From Porticoccus sp041581635 (lineage in GTDB: Bacteria; Pseudomonadota; Gammaproteobacteria; Pseudomonadales; Porticoccaceae): a DNA stretch of 64,000 bases. The translations under genes were made by a program, and so were the position numbers. This document shows, piece by piece, positions 62,361 through 64,000 of this stretch (position 1 is its first letter; every line of letters begins with the position of its first letter). The stretch covers positions 82,505-146,504 of the forward strand of contig JBFICW010000002.1 in NCBI GenBank assembly GCA_041581635.1, written 5' to 3'. Below the pieces are notes generated by a model that ran no database searches, was not told the DNA's origin, and worked only from the letters and a program-made list of their open reading frames with translations.

Positions 62361-62597
62361 TTATTTCAACTCAGGTTTTTGTTCGGGTTGCGGAACCGGG
62401 TCAAATCCCCCGGAGTGATAAGGGTGACATTTTATAAGGCGGCGCAGAGTAAGATAACCCCCTTTCAACACGCCATACTGATCTACTGATGCCACCGCAT
62501 AACAGGAACAGCTGGGATAAAAACGACAACTAGAACCTAAAAGCGGGCTGACCAAGAACTGATACCCTTTGATTCCAGCGATAACCAGCTTCTTCAT
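62361..62597 (-). CDS. yidD: Membrane protein insertion efficiency factor YidD
   Basis: A 78-residue protein with the YidD signature KGYQFLVSPLLGSSCRFYPS then CSCYAVASVDQYG and RLIKCHPYHSGGFDPVP. Three clustered cysteines are conserved. It is a small peripheral inner-membrane protein that assists YidC-dependent insertion. Its start overlaps the end of rnpA by four bases and its stop is two bases from yidC, so translation of the cluster is coupled. Confidence 0.96.
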   Translation of the reverse strand: MKKLVIAGIKGYQFLVSPLLGSSCRFYPSCSCYAVASVDQYGVLKGGYLTLRRLIKCHPYHSGGFDPVPQPEQKPELK

Positions 62598-62962
62598 TCC
62601 TGTTCGGCCATTAGTTTACGAGTTAATCGCTGCCAACTTTTTTGTAACAACGCTATTTGATCGTGTGGGGGCAGTTTATCTAACCCCGGCCGAGCTAGAA
62701 ATACCACATCCAATGAATTCAACTGGGATTGCGCAAGACGAAAGGTCTCTCGCACCACCCGTTTCACACGGTTGCGGTCTACGGCATGTCGTATATGTTT
62801 TTTTGCGACCACAAGACCCAACCGAGGATGAGAAAGCTCATTTGGTCTGGCAAGCAATAAGAGGTGAGGGTGGGCTACCTTGAAATGGGTGCCACCAAAA
62901 ACAGCCTGGTAAGCCCGGGCTGTTAATAGGCGTTTATTTCTGCTGAAGGTGGCTTCGGGCAT
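62594..62962 (-). CDS. rnpA: Ribonuclease P protein component
   Basis: A 122-residue basic protein. It has FSRNKRLLTARAYQAVF (6-22) and the RNR signature AVDRNRVKRVVRETFRL (about 60-76), which contacts the P RNA, with RLGLVVAKKHIRHAV before it. With the RnpB RNA it removes tRNA 5' leaders. It lies 42 bp after rpmH on the minus strand and overlaps yidD by four bases, the invariant order in bacteria. Confidence 0.96.
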   Translation of the reverse strand: MPEATFSRNKRLLTARAYQAVFGGTHFKVAHPHLLLLARPNELSHPRLGLVVAKKHIRHAVDRNRVKRVVRETFRLAQSQLNSLDVVFLARPGLDKLPPHDQIALLQKSWQRLTRKLMAEQE

Positions 62963-63004
62963 GTTCTATTCGGGCATAGCCCTGCCCTTATGATGGGCTG
63001 ATAA

Positions 63005-63139
63005 TTATGCCGCTAAACGCTTGCGCCCTTTAGCTCGACGACGCTTGATAACCAAACGGCCATTTTTTGTTGCCATACGAGCACGAAAACCGTGAGTACG
63101 TTTGCGCTTAAGTACGCTTGGCTGAAATGTTCTTTTCAT
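63005..63139 (-). CDS. rpmH: 50S ribosomal protein L34
   Basis: A 44-residue, arginine- and lysine-rich protein, translated by hand from the minus strand. It reads MKRTFQPSVLKRKRTHGFRA, continues RMATKNGRLVIKRRRAKG and ends RKRLAA, which matches bacterial L34 along its entire length. L34 lies in domain III of 23S rRNA in the large subunit. It heads rpmH-rnpA-yidD-yidC. Its 5' side faces the proposed oriC and mnmG, whereas in Pseudomonas it faces dnaA. Confidence 0.98.
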   Translation of the reverse strand: MKRTFQPSVLKRKRTHGFRARMATKNGRLVIKRRRAKGRKRLAA

Positions 63140-63251
63140 GACTGACTTCCGTTAACTGACTAATAGCCTCAAAGGGCGGGCGATTTTAAAGAAAAAGTAT
63201 CGACAGATCAATGAAAGATCAAAGCATAAAGCAAATAAACTTAAGAATAAT

Positions 63252-63576
63252 TTACACACAGGGTTACCCACAGTGTTAACTTTTTATCCACAACCCTTAA
63301 TAACCTGTGGGTAATCACCTGTAGAAGTCTCTTAAAAACCTCTGGATTATTTTGGGGATAACTACAATCGTTGGAGTTTTGTGGGTAACTATGCATTCTC
63401 TCCACAGCATAAACATCACTTAAGCCGAGCTTAGGAGCAGGTTGTTAGCTAGTTTATCATTGGTCTAACTGTTTGATTAATATAGAGTATAGACGGCTAT
63501 CCACAGAAATTGCCTTGTCTATATATAAACATAATATTAAAAACCATATATATACCTATATATAAGTAGGTATATA
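63252..63576. other. oriC: Probable replication origin oriC between rpmH and mnmG
   Basis: The 549-bp gap (63140-63688) holds a cluster of DnaA boxes: TTACCCACA (63264-63272), TTATCCACA (63284-63292), TTACCCACA on the complement at 63306-63314 and 63380-63388, and CTATCCACA (63497-63505). Near matches lie at 63252-63260 and 63353-63361. It is followed by an AT-rich tract (about 63515-63590) suitable for unwinding, which contains the perfect inverted repeat ATATATACCTA/TAGGTATATAT (63547-63557 with 63566-63576). GATC sites are few, so SeqA/Dam control of the E. coli kind is unlikely. Confidence 0.8.
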
Positions 63577-63688
63577 TTTAAACAACGTTAAAAGCGTATT
63601 TTGGATCAACATTCAAAAGACATTAACTCTTGGACTGTTTGCCTTATAATGCTTCCCCTTTTTTGAATTCCTATGCTGGTTAGTCGTA

Positions 63689-64000
63689 ATGCTTTATCCG
63701 GATAATTTTGATGTAATCGTAATTGGCGGTGGCCATGCCGGTACAGAGGCTTGCTTGGCTGCGGCCCGCATGGGATGTAATACGTTATTACTGACACACA
63801 ATGTTGATACTTTGGGGCAAATGTCCTGCAATCCAGCTATTGGTGGTATTGGAAAAAGTCATCTGGTCAGGGAAATTGATGCTCTGGGTGGAGCTATGGC
63901 TTATGCCGCAGATAAGGGTGGGATTCAGTTTAGGGTTTTAAACTCTCGAAAAGGGCCTGCCGTTCGAGCTACACGTGCCCAAGCAGATCGTGCTCTGTAT
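63689..64000 (+). CDS. mnmG: tRNA uridine modification enzyme MnmG, 3' end cut by window
   Basis: The first 104 residues are visible and the frame is open to the window end. It starts MLYPDNFDVIVIGGGHAGTE with the FAD-binding GGGHAG, then NVDTLGQMSCNPAIGGIGKS and DALGGAMAYAADKGGIQFRV, all diagnostic of MnmG (GidA). With MnmE it makes cmnm5U34 in tRNAs. An ATG at 63673 is out of frame. It is divergent from rpmH across the proposed oriC; mnmG next to oriC also occurs in Enterobacteria. Confidence 0.97.
   Translation, partial: MLYPDNFDVIVIGGGHAGTEACLAAARMGCNTLLLTHNVDTLGQMSCNPAIGGIGKSHLVREIDALGGAMAYAADKGGIQFRVLNSRKGPAVRATRAQADRALY

Noticed and set aside
63606..63797. Minus-strand 63-codon frame at the mnmG start
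   Set aside because: It overlaps the well-conserved N-terminus of mnmG and shows no motif.
1..64000. CRISPR arrays, tRNA/rRNA genes, insertion sequences or prophage
   Set aside because: No regularly spaced repeats, no cloverleaf-like segments, no transposase or integrase motifs were found in either strand.

Overview
The window is chromosomal DNA of a Gram-negative gammaproteobacterium. Gene order resembles the Pseudomonas/Cellvibrio side of the class: glyQ-glyS-gmhB-plsC near gyrB-recF-dnaN-dnaA, oxyR-recG, ubiC-ubiA-phoB-phoR, and rph back to back with yicC. TRAP-transporter, Pit and LpxR-like genes fit a marine free-living bacterium. This taxonomic guess rests on gene content and synteny only. 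No tRNA, rRNA, insertion sequence, prophage or CRISPR array is visible.

Layout. 0-6.2 kb: housekeeping block yggT (cut by the window edge), yggU, rph(-), yicC, gmk, rpoZ, spoT, ridA. 6.2-10.2 kb: a YeeZ-like dehydrogenase(-), oxyR and recG. 10.3-13.6 kb: a PhoU-like DUF47 gene with a Pit phosphate transporter, then a convergent dicarboxylate/amino-acid symporter. 13.7-22.2 kb: a lysophospholipid-transporter/acyltransferase fusion, an LpxR-like lipid A deacylase, ubiC, ubiA, phoB, phoR, a FemAB-like acyltransferase and a SYLF lipid-binding protein. 22.3-32.5 kb: small metabolic and envelope genes (methyltransferases, yaaA, an M48 lipoprotein, LysR/DoxX/nitroreductase, putA, a crotonase). 32.5-38.8 kb: carbonic anhydrase and the high-affinity phosphate operon pstS-pstC-pstA-pstB-phoU. 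38.9-47.8 kb: TRAP transporter subunits, a thioesterase, then a more AT-rich accessory-looking stretch with an unrecognised coiled-coil membrane protein, YchJ, FKBP, glutaredoxin, an MBL-GNAT pair, cysK and a DUF2959 lipoprotein. 48-64 kb: glyQS-gmhB-plsC, then the replication-origin region.

The phosphate genes form one logical network spread over three places: phoB-phoR, pst-phoU and DUF47-pit. Each has a PHO-box-like direct repeat of 11 bp period upstream. The pstS and phoB boxes are convincing. The one at DUF47-pit is degenerate and lies on the -35 element, which would suit repression.

The origin region is the most distinctive part. Two perfect parS-type palindromes lie inside recF. The rpmH-rnpA-yidD-yidC-mnmE block is oriented so that mnmE abuts dnaA and rpmH faces mnmG, the reverse of the arrangement I know from Pseudomonas. 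DnaA boxes occur at both ends of the block, with the denser cluster plus an AT-rich palindromic tract between rpmH and mnmG as the best oriC candidate.

Two regulatory proteins carry unexpected residues: SpoT has EFKD where the bifunctional RXKD synthetase loop is expected, and OxyR keeps Cys199 but has Leu at 208. I found no convincing new multi-gene defence or biosynthetic system. The least explained unit is the 486-residue coiled-coil membrane protein that overlaps ychJ by one base.
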